Part shown: piece by piece, positions 1 through 5,956 of the stretch
Layout: the number at the start of each line of letters is the position of its first letter
Position numbering within the stretch: position 1 is the stretch's first letter
Assembly (NCBI GenBank): GCA_023412515.1
Contig: JAEYNO010000027.1
Span: 1 to 12,967 of the forward strand
Direction of reading: 5' to 3'
Length of the DNA: 12,967 nt
Origin: Actinomycetes bacterium
Lineage (GTDB): Bacteria; Actinomycetota; Actinomycetes; Actinomycetales; Cellulomonadaceae
Translations under genes and position numbers: made by a program
The notes under the pieces: model-generated
Databases searched by the model: none
Told to the model about the DNA's origin: nothing
The model's input: only the letters and a program-made list of their open reading frames with translations

Positions 1-521
1 ACGCCGTGCGGCAGGTCGCGCGCACCGGACGGGCGGCGCTGGGGGACATGCAGCGCGTCCTCGGTGCGCTGGGGCCGGCCGCGACCGAGCCGGTGCCCGG
101 TGGTGGCGACCAGCCGCAGGACCCCGCCGAGGTGGGCCTCGCGACGGTCGTCGAGCGCTTCGGCGCGACGGGCCTGGCGGTCACCGCGACGGGCCTGGAC
201 ACGCCGCTGCCGCAGGACACGGCCGTGCGGCTTGCGGTGCTGCGGATCCTCGGCGAGGCGCTGACCAACGTCCTGCGGCACGCCCCGGGCGCGCCGTCGG
301 TCGAGGTGACGGTGCGCCGCACGCCGACGGCCGTCGAGGTGGACGTGCTCGACTCGGGCGGCACGCGCCCGGGCGACGGGCCCGGCTCGGGCCGCGGCGT
401 CCTCGGCATGCGCGAGCGCGCCGCCCTGCTCGGCGGGACCGTCGACGCGGGCCCGCGCCCCGGCGGCGGCTGGCGCGTGCACGCGGTCCTGCCGTGGCAC
501 GACGACGACGGAGGTGCGTGA
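1..521 (+). CDS. Sensor histidine kinase of the NarL/DesK type, C-terminal part
   Basis: This is the 3' end of a two-component sensor kinase; the gene begins before the window and the reading frame enters at base 3. The first residues (VARTGRAALGDMQRVLGAL) match the second helix of the HisKA_3 dimerisation domain, so the phosphoacceptor histidine lies outside the window. The GHKL ATP-binding domain follows: an N box (LRILGEALTNVLRHA), a G1-like box (VDVLDSG) and a G2 box (GRGVLGMRERAALLGG). In the family the protein autophosphorylates and passes phosphate to its partner regulator, normally from the membrane; the sensor region cannot be seen. The stop TGA (519-521) shares its last A with the ATG of the regulator, so the two are almost certainly co-transcribed and translationally coupled. 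The signal sensed cannot be predicted. Confidence 0.93.
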   Translation, partial: AVRQVARTGRAALGDMQRVLGALGPAATEPVPGGGDQPQDPAEVGLATVVERFGATGLAVTATGLDTPLPQDTAVRLAVLRILGEALTNVLRHAPGAPSVEVTVRRTPTAVEVDVLDSGGTRPGDGPGSGRGVLGMRERAALLGGTVDAGPRPGGGWRVHAVLPWHDDDGGA

Positions 522-1240
522 TGACCGGCACGACGACGCGCGACGACGGCGCGTCCGCGACGACGACGGTGCTGCTCGTGGACGACCAGGCGCTCGTGCG
601 TGTCGGGTTCCGGCTGGTCATCGAGTCCGAGCCGGACCTCGTGGTCGTCGGGGAGGCGGCCGACGGCGGCGCCGCGCTCGCGCAGGTCGCGGCGCTGACG
701 CCCGACGTCGTGCTCATGGACATCCGCATGCCCGGCGTGGACGGCATCGAGGCGACGCGGCGCGTCGTCGCCGAGCACCCCGGGTCGCGCGTGCTGGTCC
801 TCACGACGTTCGACGTCGACGACCTCGCGTTCGCCGCGCTGCGCGCCGGTGCGAGCGGGTTCCTGCTGAAGTCCGCCGCACCCGGCGAGCTCGTCGACGC
901 GATCCGCACCGTGGCGGCCGGCACCGCGGTCGTCGCGCCGCGCGTGCTGCGACGCATGCTCGACCTGTTCGCGCCGCACCTGCCCGCCGCCGGCGAGGTC
1001 GCCGAGCCGGGGCAGGACCCGCGCCTGAGCGTGCTCACGCCGCGCGAGCTCGACGTGCTGCGGCTCATCGCCGCGGGTGCGTCGAACTCCGAGATCGCCA
1101 CCGAGCTGTACGTCTCGGAGACGACCGTGAAGACGCACGTGGGCAACGTGTTCGCCAAGCTGGGCGCGCGCGACCGCGTGCAGGCCGTGATCATCGCCTA
1201 CGAGTGCGGGCTGGCCGGCAGCACGACGCGCCGCGCCTGA
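521..1240 (+). CDS. LuxR/NarL-family response regulator
   Basis: This 239-residue DNA-binding response regulator is the partner of the upstream kinase. The receiver domain spans about residues 16-135, with acidic-pocket residues D21 and D22, phosphoacceptor D67 (in VVLMDIRMPG), the T95/T96 switch position and K117. A linker of about 35 residues leads to a LuxR-type helix-turn-helix at about 171-235, with the typical LTPRELDVLRLIAAG start and the SNSEIATELYVSETTVKTHVGNVFAKL recognition region split over 1087-1164. The start at 521 is chosen because GGAGGTG (510-516) sits 4 bases upstream and the ATG overlaps the kinase stop; an in-frame upstream ATG at 494 would lie inside the kinase gene. No target genes can be inferred. 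A hairpin at 1333-1355 may end the transcript. Confidence 0.96.
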   Translation: MTGTTTRDDGASATTTVLLVDDQALVRVGFRLVIESEPDLVVVGEAADGGAALAQVAALTPDVVLMDIRMPGVDGIEATRRVVAEHPGSRVLVLTTFDVDDLAFAALRAGASGFLLKSAAPGELVDAIRTVAAGTAVVAPRVLRRMLDLFAPHLPAAGEVAEPGQDPRLSVLTPRELDVLRLIAAGASNSEIATELYVSETTVKTHVGNVFAKLGARDRVQAVIIAYECGLAGSTTRRA

Positions 1241-1251
1241 GCGGCACCGGC

Positions 1252-1303
1252 GCCACCCACCCGGCCACGCGCCACCCACCCGGCCACGCGCCACCCACCC
1301 GGC
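1252..1303. repeat. 19-bp tandem repeat, about 2.7 copies
   Basis: The unit GCCACCCACCCGGCCACGC occurs at 1252-1270 and 1271-1289, and its first 14 bases recur at 1290-1303. It begins 11 bases after the response-regulator stop. The minus strand is rich in GGGTGGG runs. The 11-bp start of each unit is an exact inverted complement of 1476-1486 at the far end of this intergenic region. Confidence 0.9.
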
Positions 1304-1332
1304 ACCAACCCAACGCCGACGGATAGCGTCAC

Positions 1333-1355
1333 GGCGCGACGGACACCGTCGCGCC
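1333..1355 (+). terminator. Perfect 10-bp hairpin, possible terminator of the two-component operon
   Basis: GGCGCGACGG (1333-1342) pairs perfectly with CCGTCGCGCC (1346-1355) around a 3-base ACA loop, 93 bases after the response-regulator stop. No T-run follows, which is common for actinobacterial terminators. It also contains one copy of the repeated CGACGGACA motif, so it may instead belong to the repeat block around it. The terminator role is inference. Confidence 0.45.
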
Positions 1356-1410
1356 ACCCCGTCGCCCCACCCCACCGCACCCGCTCTCGCCGACGGACAG
1401 CGGTACGGCA

Positions 1411-1440
1411 CGACGGACAGCGGCGCGCCGGTGTCCGTCG
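1411..1440. repeat. 30-bp near-perfect palindrome
   Basis: Bases 1411-1425 and 1426-1440 are reverse complements at 14 of 15 positions, the only mismatch being G1420 against G1431. There is no loop sequence in the middle. A direct copy of the left arm's first 13 bases lies exactly 20 bp upstream (1391-1403). It could be a dimeric operator or a cruciform or hairpin-forming element; which one is not decided by the sequence. Confidence 0.8.
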
Positions 1441-1463
1441 TCCGCGCGGGTGTCCGTCGGCGT

Positions 1464-1485
1464 GGGTGGGTGGGTGGGTGGGTGG
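1464..1485 (+). other. G-quadruplex-forming tract
   Basis: Five GGG runs (1464-1466, 1468-1470, 1472-1474, 1476-1478, 1480-1482) are separated by single T bases and followed by TGG. Runs of this (G3T) type are known to fold into very stable parallel quadruplexes. It lies on the plus strand about 70 bases before the next start codon. Confidence 0.75.
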
Positions 1486-1541
1486 CGGTCCGCAGGGGGC
1501 GTCCAGACGCGCGGGCGGCATCCCGGCCTCGACGCATCTGC

Positions 1542-1547
1542 CATCCT
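1542..1547 (+). promoter_or_regulatory. Candidate -10 element of a leaderless transcript
   Basis: CATCCT lies exactly 6 bases before GTG 1554, and no purine-rich ribosome binding site is present. The same geometry recurs at six other starts in this window. Confidence 0.45.
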
Positions 1548-1553
1548 GGCGTC

Positions 1554-2048
1554 GTGGGTCTGGTGGACGTCGCGGAGGGCAGCCCCTTCGCCGAGCACGT
1601 CGCGGCGGCGATCGGCCAGGCGGTCTGGAACCCGCGTCAGGGGCACGGCAGCTTCCTGACGTTCGAGCTCGGCGAGCCGCGCCGTGACAGCGGCGGCCCT
1701 GTGCACGGCTCGTGGCACCTGTGGATCCAGATGGCGGCGTGGCGCATCGAGGACGGGGCGACCGTGCTCGCCGCGTGCGAGGACGACCGGGACGTCATCG
1801 CGGCGGCGCTCGCGGTCGTGGACGGGCGGCCGTTGACGGCGGTGAGCGCGTCGGGCCCCGCGCTGGACACCGTCTTCTCGTTCGGCGACGTCCACCTGCG
1901 CACGTTCACCCTCTGGTCGTGCGACGACGACGCCGACTCGTGGATGCTGTTCCGACCCGACGGCCAGGTGCTCGCGGTCGCCCCGGGTGGCGTGTGGACG
2001 CTCGGACCTGCAGGGGTCGCCGGATCCTCCGCGCGTGGCGATCCCCGG
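1554..2048 (+). CDS. Conserved-looking hypothetical protein, 3' end unresolved
   Basis: The coding-like part begins at GTG 1554 (GLVDVAEGSPFAEHVAAAIGQ) and runs to about residue 160, ending near WMLFRPDGQVLAVAPGGVWTL. It is rich in Trp, Asp and Glu in a soluble alpha/beta pattern (SFLTFELGEP, GSWHLWIQMAAWRIEDG), and resembles small actinobacterial proteins of unknown function; I cannot name the family. There is no signal peptide or membrane segment. The oddity is the end: the frame has no stop until 2819, but from about 2049 onward it is antisense to two well-supported minus-strand genes and reads as low-complexity shadow sequence. I therefore close it at 2048, without a stop codon. A one-base slip would end it at 2095. 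Either the 3' end is damaged or fused, or a sequence error hides the stop. Confidence 0.6.
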
Positions 2049-2444
2049 TCAGCGGATCGGTGTCTCCGGTTCGACGTCCACGACGTACCCGATGAGGCTG
2101 GTACCCGGCGCTCCCTGCTCGCGGCCGGTCGCGAGGGTGACCGGCCGCAGCGAGCCGGATCCCTGCACCGGGTAGAGCATCGTGCCGCCCGCCGCGGTCG
2201 GTCCGTAGCGGCAGAACGCCGCGTCCAGTCCGGTGACCGTCCCGCGGACGGTCGCCCAGGTGCCCGACGGGTCGCCGTGGTGCTCCTCCGCGTGCGTGAT
2301 TCCGGCCGCGACGTCCGGGCCGAGCGCGTTCTCCAGCCAGTCGAGGTCGGGTTCCCCGCACTGCCACTCGGCCACGCTCCCGGGGCCGAATGCCTCGCCG
2401 CAGCACTGCAGCTGCCACGCCGCGACCCACACCCGCACGCTCAT
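2049..2444 (-). CDS. Hypothetical protein with WQxQCCGxxF motif
   Basis: This is a 131-residue soluble protein of unknown function. Its N-terminus (VWVAAWQLQCCGEAFGPGSVAEW) and the later THAEEHHGD segment resemble a family of small actinobacterial proteins, possibly DUF6578; that name is from memory and unverified. The paired cysteines C14-C15 and the H51-H55-H56 cluster could bind metal, which is inference. The ATG (2444-2442) overlaps the stop of the upstream fusion gene by four bases (ATGA), so translation is coupled to it and no separate promoter is expected. It has no strong ribosome binding site of its own beyond a GGGGTG run inside the upstream gene. Its 3' end meets the convergent plus-strand gene without a clear terminator. 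Confidence 0.8.
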   Translation of the reverse strand: MSVRVWVAAWQLQCCGEAFGPGSVAEWQCGEPDLDWLENALGPDVAAGITHAEEHHGDPSGTWATVRGTVTGLDAAFCRYGPTAAGGTMLYPVQGSGSLRPVTLATGREQGAPGTSLIGYVVDVEPETPIR

Positions 2445-3565
2445 GACTCGCTCACCCCGAGCAGGTGCGCGACGTCGCCGACGGTGACGACCGCGCGGTT
2501 GTGGAAGAACCCGTCCTCGCGCAGCGTCGTGATGCTGCCCGACGGCACGGGGAACGCGACGTGCCCGGCGGACGCGACGGGCATGCCGATCCACGCCGCG
2601 ACGAGCAGCCCGGCGGTGAAGCCGTGCGTGACGACCACGAGGTGGTCGACGTCGAGCGTCAGCAGGTCGGTCAGCGCGCCGTACGCGCGCACCGCGAGGT
2701 CGAGGCGCGTCTCGGCGCCGGGCACGCCCTCGTCGTGGCGCAGCCGGTCGCCGATCGCGGGCGGCGGCACGAAGCGCGCGTCGAGCCACGCCTGCGGGCG
2801 GCCGCCAGCCTCGCCGTAGGACTTCTCGCGCAGCCGCGCGTCGAACGTGGGGGTGACGGCGAGCGCGGCGGCGACGGCCTCGGCGGTCCGGCGCGTGCGC
2901 AGCAGGTCCGACGACGCGACGGCGACGCTCGCACCCGCGTCGACCCGTGCCCGCAGCGCCGCCCCGATCGCCGCGGCCTGCCGCTCACCCAGCGGTGTGA
3001 GGTCGGAGTCGAACTGCCCGCCGACCAGGCCGTCGACGTGGTGCGTCGCCTCGGGGTGCGTGACGACGTGCACGGTGCGCTCGCGCACGGGGACGCGGCC
3101 GGGCACGGGCGGCAGCGGCACGGGGTCCGCGGCGACCGGCGGCGCGGCGTAGAACACCTCCGGGTCGCCCTCGTCGAGTCCGTCGACGACGCCGACGCAC
3201 GCCCACCCAGCCGCGTCGAGCACCGCCTGCATGGGTCGGTTCGACAGGTTCGTCGACGTGAAGACCTTCGGCGTCGTGCGTGTGGTGGACGCGTGCGCGA
3301 GCAGCGCCGTCGCGACGCCGCGGCGCCGTGCGGCGGGCGCGACCTTGACCAGCTCGACGAGGTCGTGGCCGAAGAAGTGCGGCACGACGACCGCGAACCC
3401 GACGACGTCCCCGGGCGTCTCGGCGACGCGCAGCGCACCGGACGACGTCCACGCCGTCACGTCGTCGACGGTCAGGGTGCCGCCGGTCGCGTGGTCGAGG
3501 TCGAGGACCGCGGGCAGGTCCGCGGGCGCGGCGGGGCGGGTCCGGGGTGTCGGGTGGGCGCTCAC
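2441..3565 (-). CDS. GNAT acetyltransferase fused to a histidine-phosphatase domain
   Basis: The protein has 374 residues and two domains. Residues about 8-140 form a GNAT N-acetyltransferase with the acetyl-CoA loop RRRGVATALL (80-89) after strand LVELVKVAP. Residues about 163-370 form a histidine-phosphatase (phosphoglycerate-mutase-like) domain: THPEATHH with H170, SSDLLRTRRTA with R223, RLREKSYGEAGG near 244-255, and second histidine H314 in VVVTHGFTAG. The usual RHG triad is THP here, so the first active-site arginine is missing while both histidines remain. A Pro-rich linker (about 142-160) joins the domains. The GTG start lies 6 bases after a TAGCGT -10-like box, suggesting a leaderless message. 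It is followed by a coupled hypothetical gene. The substrates of both domains are unknown. Confidence 0.9.
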   Translation of the reverse strand: MSAHPTPRTRPAAPADLPAVLDLDHATGGTLTVDDVTAWTSSGALRVAETPGDVVGFAVVVPHFFGHDLVELVKVAPAARRRGVATALLAHASTTRTTPKVFTSTNLSNRPMQAVLDAAGWACVGVVDGLDEGDPEVFYAAPPVAADPVPLPPVPGRVPVRERTVHVVTHPEATHHVDGLVGGQFDSDLTPLGERQAAAIGAALRARVDAGASVAVASSDLLRTRRTAEAVAAALAVTPTFDARLREKSYGEAGGRPQAWLDARFVPPPAIGDRLRHDEGVPGAETRLDLAVRAYGALTDLLTLDVDHLVVVTHGFTAGLLVAAWIGMPVASAGHVAFPVPSGSITTLREDGFFHNRAVVTVGDVAHLLGVSES

Positions 3566-3571
3566 GCGGGC

Positions 3572-3577
3572 ACGCTA
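3572..3577 (-). promoter_or_regulatory. Candidate -10 element of a leaderless transcript
   Basis: Read on the minus strand, TAGCGT lies 6 bases before the GTG at 3565. The surrounding CTCGCTAGCGTGCC nearly repeats the sequence before the methyltransferase start (CTCACTAGCGTGCC). No ribosome binding site is present. Confidence 0.5.
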
Positions 3578-3700
3578 GCGAGGGTCGTCGGGTCGGGCCA
3601 GGCCGATCGCGTCGCCCGTGCCCGGCGGCACGCCCGTGGCTCTCCGCGAGCGCACGTCGGTCTGGCGCGCACCACCGGTCCCGTCACGCGAGTCGCCGCG

Positions 3701-4432
3701 TCACGACCCCGCGCGGCGCAGCAGCACGACCCGCTCGTCGTCCGCGGGCACGTCGACGCGCTCGACCGTCAGCCCCGCGTCCTCGGCGAGCCGCCGGAAG
3801 CCGTCGTCGGTGTACCAGTGCATGACCCAGTCGCGGTCCGCCTCCTGCACGCCCTCGGGGCCGTCGAGCCGGTAGTGCACGCGCGTGGTGCGCGTGCGCG
3901 CGGCGGCGTCGTAGTCCTCGCCGACGACGTGGAACCGCGCCTGCCGGCCCTGCTCGGTGACGGCCTCGCGGACGCGGCCGATCTGCTCGGCGGGCGTCGG
4001 CGGCGGCGCCCACAACGGCACCAGCGCCGCGCCGCCGGGCAGCAGGTGCCGCGTGATCGACAGCAGCGCGGCCGCGGCGGTCGCGTCGTCGGGCAGCAGG
4101 TTGAACGTCGCCCCCGCGAGGTACACGCACCGGAACCGCCGCGGCAGCGCGAGGTCCTCCATGCGCTGGTGGTGCACGGTGGCGCTCAGCCCCAGCGCGG
4201 CGGCCTTCTCGCGGCACCGTCGCACCATGTCGGCCGACGAGTCGACGCCCTCGACGTCGATCCCCGCCGCCACCAGCTCGAGGAACGGGCCGACGTCGCC
4301 GCACCCCAGCTCGAGCGCGGGCTCCCCTTCCGCGCGGACGAGGTCGAGGTACGGACCGGCCTCGACGACGTCGCCCCGCAGCGGCCCGTAGGCCTCGGCG
4401 ACGATCCCGGTGTAGAAGTCCGCAGCGCTCAT
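3701..4432 (-). CDS. Class I SAM-dependent methyltransferase
   Basis: This is a 243-residue cytoplasmic methyltransferase of the Rossmann-like class. Motif I is ALELGCGDVGPF (39-50), which binds S-adenosylmethionine. An acidic residue ends strand 2 in VEGVDSSADMV (D64), and a motif IV/V-like stretch reads FRCVYLAGATFNLLPDD followed by LLSITRHLLPGGAALVPLW. The C-terminal part (VHYRLDG, DWVMHWYTDDGFRRLAEDAGL) fits a beta-strand and the helix preceding the last hairpin of the fold. The methyl acceptor cannot be predicted. The ATG start lies 6 bases after TAGCGT with no ribosome binding site. It is divergent from the gene at 4548, and the 135 bases between it and the downstream fusion gene include that gene's own promoter-like box, so it is probably monocistronic. 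Confidence 0.92.
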   Translation of the reverse strand: MSAADFYTGIVAEAYGPLRGDVVEAGPYLDLVRAEGEPALELGCGDVGPFLELVAAGIDVEGVDSSADMVRRCREKAAALGLSATVHHQRMEDLALPRRFRCVYLAGATFNLLPDDATAAAALLSITRHLLPGGAALVPLWAPPPTPAEQIGRVREAVTEQGRQARFHVVGEDYDAAARTRTTRVHYRLDGPEGVQEADRDWVMHWYTDDGFRRLAEDAGLTVERVDVPADDERVVLLRRAGS

Positions 4433-4438
4433 GGCGGC

Positions 4439-4444
4439 ACGCTA
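4439..4444 (-). promoter_or_regulatory. Candidate -10 element of a leaderless transcript
   Basis: On the minus strand TAGCGT is followed by 6 bases (GCCGCC) and the ATG at 4432. No clear -35 hexamer is seen at 17-18 bases. Confidence 0.5.
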
Positions 4445-4535
4445 GTGAGGCGTCGGAGACGTTGACCAGGGGATTCGCACGATGCCCCGGGGCGGGCGGT
4501 GGGTGAAGCGCCCCACGCGCGCTGCTCGCATGCGT

Positions 4536-4541
4536 CACACT
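4536..4541 (+). promoter_or_regulatory. Candidate -10 element of a leaderless transcript
   Basis: CACACT lies exactly 6 bases before GTG 4548. It shares a 115-bp divergent intergenic region with the methyltransferase promoter. Confidence 0.45.
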
Positions 4542-4547
4542 GACGCG

Positions 4548-4934
4548 GTGCTCAACGCCCGGGGGTTCGTCGACGCGCTGCTCGCGGCGGTCCCGCGCGC
4601 GACGCCGCTGGTGGACGAGAACCGGGACGACGACGACGGCGTCGTTCTCCTGCACCTGCTGCTCCCGGACCTCCTGCGTCTGACGGTCGCCGCGTTCGGG
4701 GCCGGTGACACGGCGCTGGTGGGCCGCGTCCTCACGGTTGTCGAGAAGGGGCTGCGCGAGGGGGACGACCACGTGGCCGAGGCCGTCGCGGTCTCGTTCG
4801 TCGAGCACTACGGGGCCGCCCCCGGTGAGTCCGACGAGTTCCTCGGGTACTGGCCGCCGCTGCTGCGCGCGGAGCTGGACCGTCAGCGCGGGCGCGGGGG
4901 CGGTGCGTCCGCGACGTCGTCCACACGCGGGTGA
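4548..4934 (+). CDS. Small helical hypothetical protein
   Basis: This is a 128-residue acidic, largely helical soluble protein. Recognisable stretches are FVDALLAAVPRATPLVDEN, VVLLHLLLPDLLRLTVAAF, VLTVVEKGLREGDDHVAEAVAVSFVEHYG and a final LGYWPPLLRAELDRQ. The pattern resembles a group of small proteins of unknown function (possibly the DUF7674 family; unverified memory). The start at GTG 4548 is preferred over the in-frame ATG at 4482 because the conserved-looking part begins at LNARGFVDALL and a -10-like box lies 6 bases upstream. The last 20 residues are Gly/Arg/Ser-rich and probably disordered. It converges on the RidA-family gene over 80 bases, which hold only a weak long-loop inverted repeat (4952-4959 with 4991-4998). 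Confidence 0.78.
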   Translation: MLNARGFVDALLAAVPRATPLVDENRDDDDGVVLLHLLLPDLLRLTVAAFGAGDTALVGRVLTVVEKGLREGDDHVAEAVAVSFVEHYGAAPGESDEFLGYWPPLLRAELDRQRGRGGGASATSSTRG

Positions 4935-5014
4935 CCCGAACCGAGGAGCGGGACGTCGCGGTGCGTGGGGGTGTCGGCCCGGGGTAGGCGGCGACGTCGG
5001 CCGGCGCGGTCGCG

Positions 5015-5425
5015 TCAGTCGAGGACGGCCGTGGCCTCCACCTCGACCAGCACGTCCGGCTCGAAGAGCACGACCACCCCGATGAGCGAGGCCGGCGGCA
5101 TGGGCAGCGGGAGGTCGATCTCGTCGGCCACGGCCTCGACCCCCGCCATGAAGGTGTCCATCATCTCGGGGCGCCAGCCGGCGACGTAGAACGTGAGGCG
5201 CACGACGTCGCGGAAGCCGGCGCCGGCGTCCGCGAGGGCGGTGCGCACGTTGCGCAGCGCGTGGCCGACCTGCCCGGCGAGGTCGCCCGGGGCCAGCGGT
5301 TCTCCGGTCGCGTCGCGGGCGATCTGTCCGGCGACGTGGACCTGACGCGTGCCGGTCGCGACGGCGACGTGGTGGTACGGGACGGGCTGCAGGAGGCCCG
5401 CGGGGGACGACAGCTCGACGGTCAT
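5015..5425 (-). CDS. RidA/YjgF-family protein lacking the catalytic arginine
   Basis: The 136 residues cover the full RidA fold: HHVAVATGTRQVHVAGQIARDATGEP, QVGHALRNVRTALADAGAGFRDVVRLTFYV, and the C-terminal LVEVEATAVLD. Family members form trimers, and the archetype deaminates reactive enamines/imines using an arginine in the PARS/T motif. Here the aligned segment is MPPASLIGV, and counting back from the VEVEA strand puts serine 113 at that arginine's place, so classical imine deaminase activity is doubtful; such Arg-less groups exist in the family. Start ATG 5425 has a good ribosome binding site (GGGAG, 5431-5435). It is divergent from an HxlR-type regulator with a palindrome between them, which suggests it is that regulator's target. 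Confidence 0.92.
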   Translation of the reverse strand: MTVELSSPAGLLQPVPYHHVAVATGTRQVHVAGQIARDATGEPLAPGDLAGQVGHALRNVRTALADAGAGFRDVVRLTFYVAGWRPEMMDTFMAGVEAVADEIDLPLPMPPASLIGVVVLFEPDVLVEVEATAVLD

Positions 5426-5449
5426 GGGTGCTCCCTCGATCGACAACTC

Positions 5450-5466
5450 GGTATCCCATGGGTACC
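5450..5466. promoter_or_regulatory. Palindrome between the RidA and HxlR-type genes, candidate operator
   Basis: GGTATCCCATGGGTACC is an inverted repeat with a perfect CCCATGGG core (5455-5462) and GGTA/TACC arms, one base out of register. It lies in the 17-bp spacer between TCGACA (5440-5445) and TACCTG (5463-5468), a plausible plus-strand promoter for the regulator gene, and 24 bases upstream of the RidA start. A dimeric regulator bound here could control both genes. Operator function is inferred from position and symmetry. Confidence 0.5.
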
Positions 5467-5502
5467 TGGTCTCGGGAAGGCACTTCAACGAGACTGGGTG
5501 TC

Positions 5503-5892
5503 GTGACCGATACCGCCCCGCACGCCGACGACCGGCTGACCATCACCGCGCCGCACCGCGAGCTGCTCGACCAGGTGCTCGACCGGTGGTCGCTCGACGT
5601 GCTGAACGAGCTGTGCGAGCGGCCGATGCGCTTCAGCGCCCTGCGCCGCGCGATACCGACGGTCACGCAGAAGTCCCTGACCGCCACGCTGCGGCGCCTG
5701 GAACGCAACGGCATCGTCGAGCGCGTCGTGCTCGGCACCCGGCCCGTCGCCGTCGAGTACCGGATCACGCCCCTCGGCAAGACCCTCCGTGCACCGGTCG
5801 ACGCGATCCTGCACTGGGCGGACGAGCAGCTGCCGCGCATCGACGAGGCCCGCGAGCGGTACGACGCCGAGCTGGCCGACGGCCCGCGCTGA
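5503..5892 (+). CDS. HxlR-family winged-helix transcriptional regulator
   Basis: This is a 129-residue DNA-binding protein of the HxlR (MarR-like) family, which acts as a dimer. The family signature is clear: LDRWSLDVLNELCERPMRFSALRRAIP (27-52), TQKSLTATLRRLERNGIVERVV (55-76) and the wing end VEYRITPLGKTL (84-95). A C-terminal helix (about 96-125) probably dimerises. Many HxlR members sense oxidants or aldehydes through an N-terminal cysteine; here the only cysteine is C38, inside the helix after RWSLDVLNEL, so its sensing role is uncertain. GTG 5503 is chosen as start because it follows GAGACT by 7 bases and gives the family's usual length; an in-frame ATG at 5428 would run through the palindrome. 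The divergent RidA-family gene is the likely target. Confidence 0.9.
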   Translation: MTDTAPHADDRLTITAPHRELLDQVLDRWSLDVLNELCERPMRFSALRRAIPTVTQKSLTATLRRLERNGIVERVVLGTRPVAVEYRITPLGKTLRAPVDAILHWADEQLPRIDEARERYDAELADGPR

Positions 5893-5956
5893 CCGCTCGA
5901 GCTCGCTCCACGGGTGCCGGCGGGCTGACCTCGGCCGCGTGCAGCCCCTGGCGCCC

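Larger units (their letters stand above)
1252..1486. repeat. Nested inverted-repeat block filling the intergenic region
   Basis: The left half carries GCCACCCACCC (from 1252), GCCGACGGA (from 1316) and CGACGGACACCG (1337-1348). The right half carries their exact reverse complements, CGGTGTCCGTCG (1429-1440), TCCGTCGGC (1453-1461) and GGGTGGGTGGC (1476-1486). The outer two pairs are in mirrored order, as in a large imperfect palindrome. A 12-bp motif (CGACGGACA followed by G or C, then CG) or a close variant occurs six times: forward at 1317, 1337, 1391 and 1411, reverse at 1429-1440 and 1448-1459. This block accounts for the gene-free 1241-1553 stretch. It could be a REP/BIME-like extragenic repeat; no transposase or terminal target duplication is visible. 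Confidence 0.7.

Noticed and set aside
181..1194. A 337-codon minus-strand open frame across the two-component genes
   Set aside because: It is antisense to strong kinase and response-regulator motifs and its translation is Ser/Thr/Arg low-complexity.
1252..1303. Possible CRISPR array
   Set aside because: The 19-bp units are directly adjacent with no spacers and there are no cas genes.
2465..4465. A 666-codon plus-strand open frame
   Set aside because: It is antisense to the fusion and methyltransferase genes, which have clear motifs and their own starts.
4952..4998. Inverted repeat between the convergent genes at 4934 and 5015 as a terminator
   Set aside because: The 8-bp arms are separated by about 31 bases, too weak to call a terminator.
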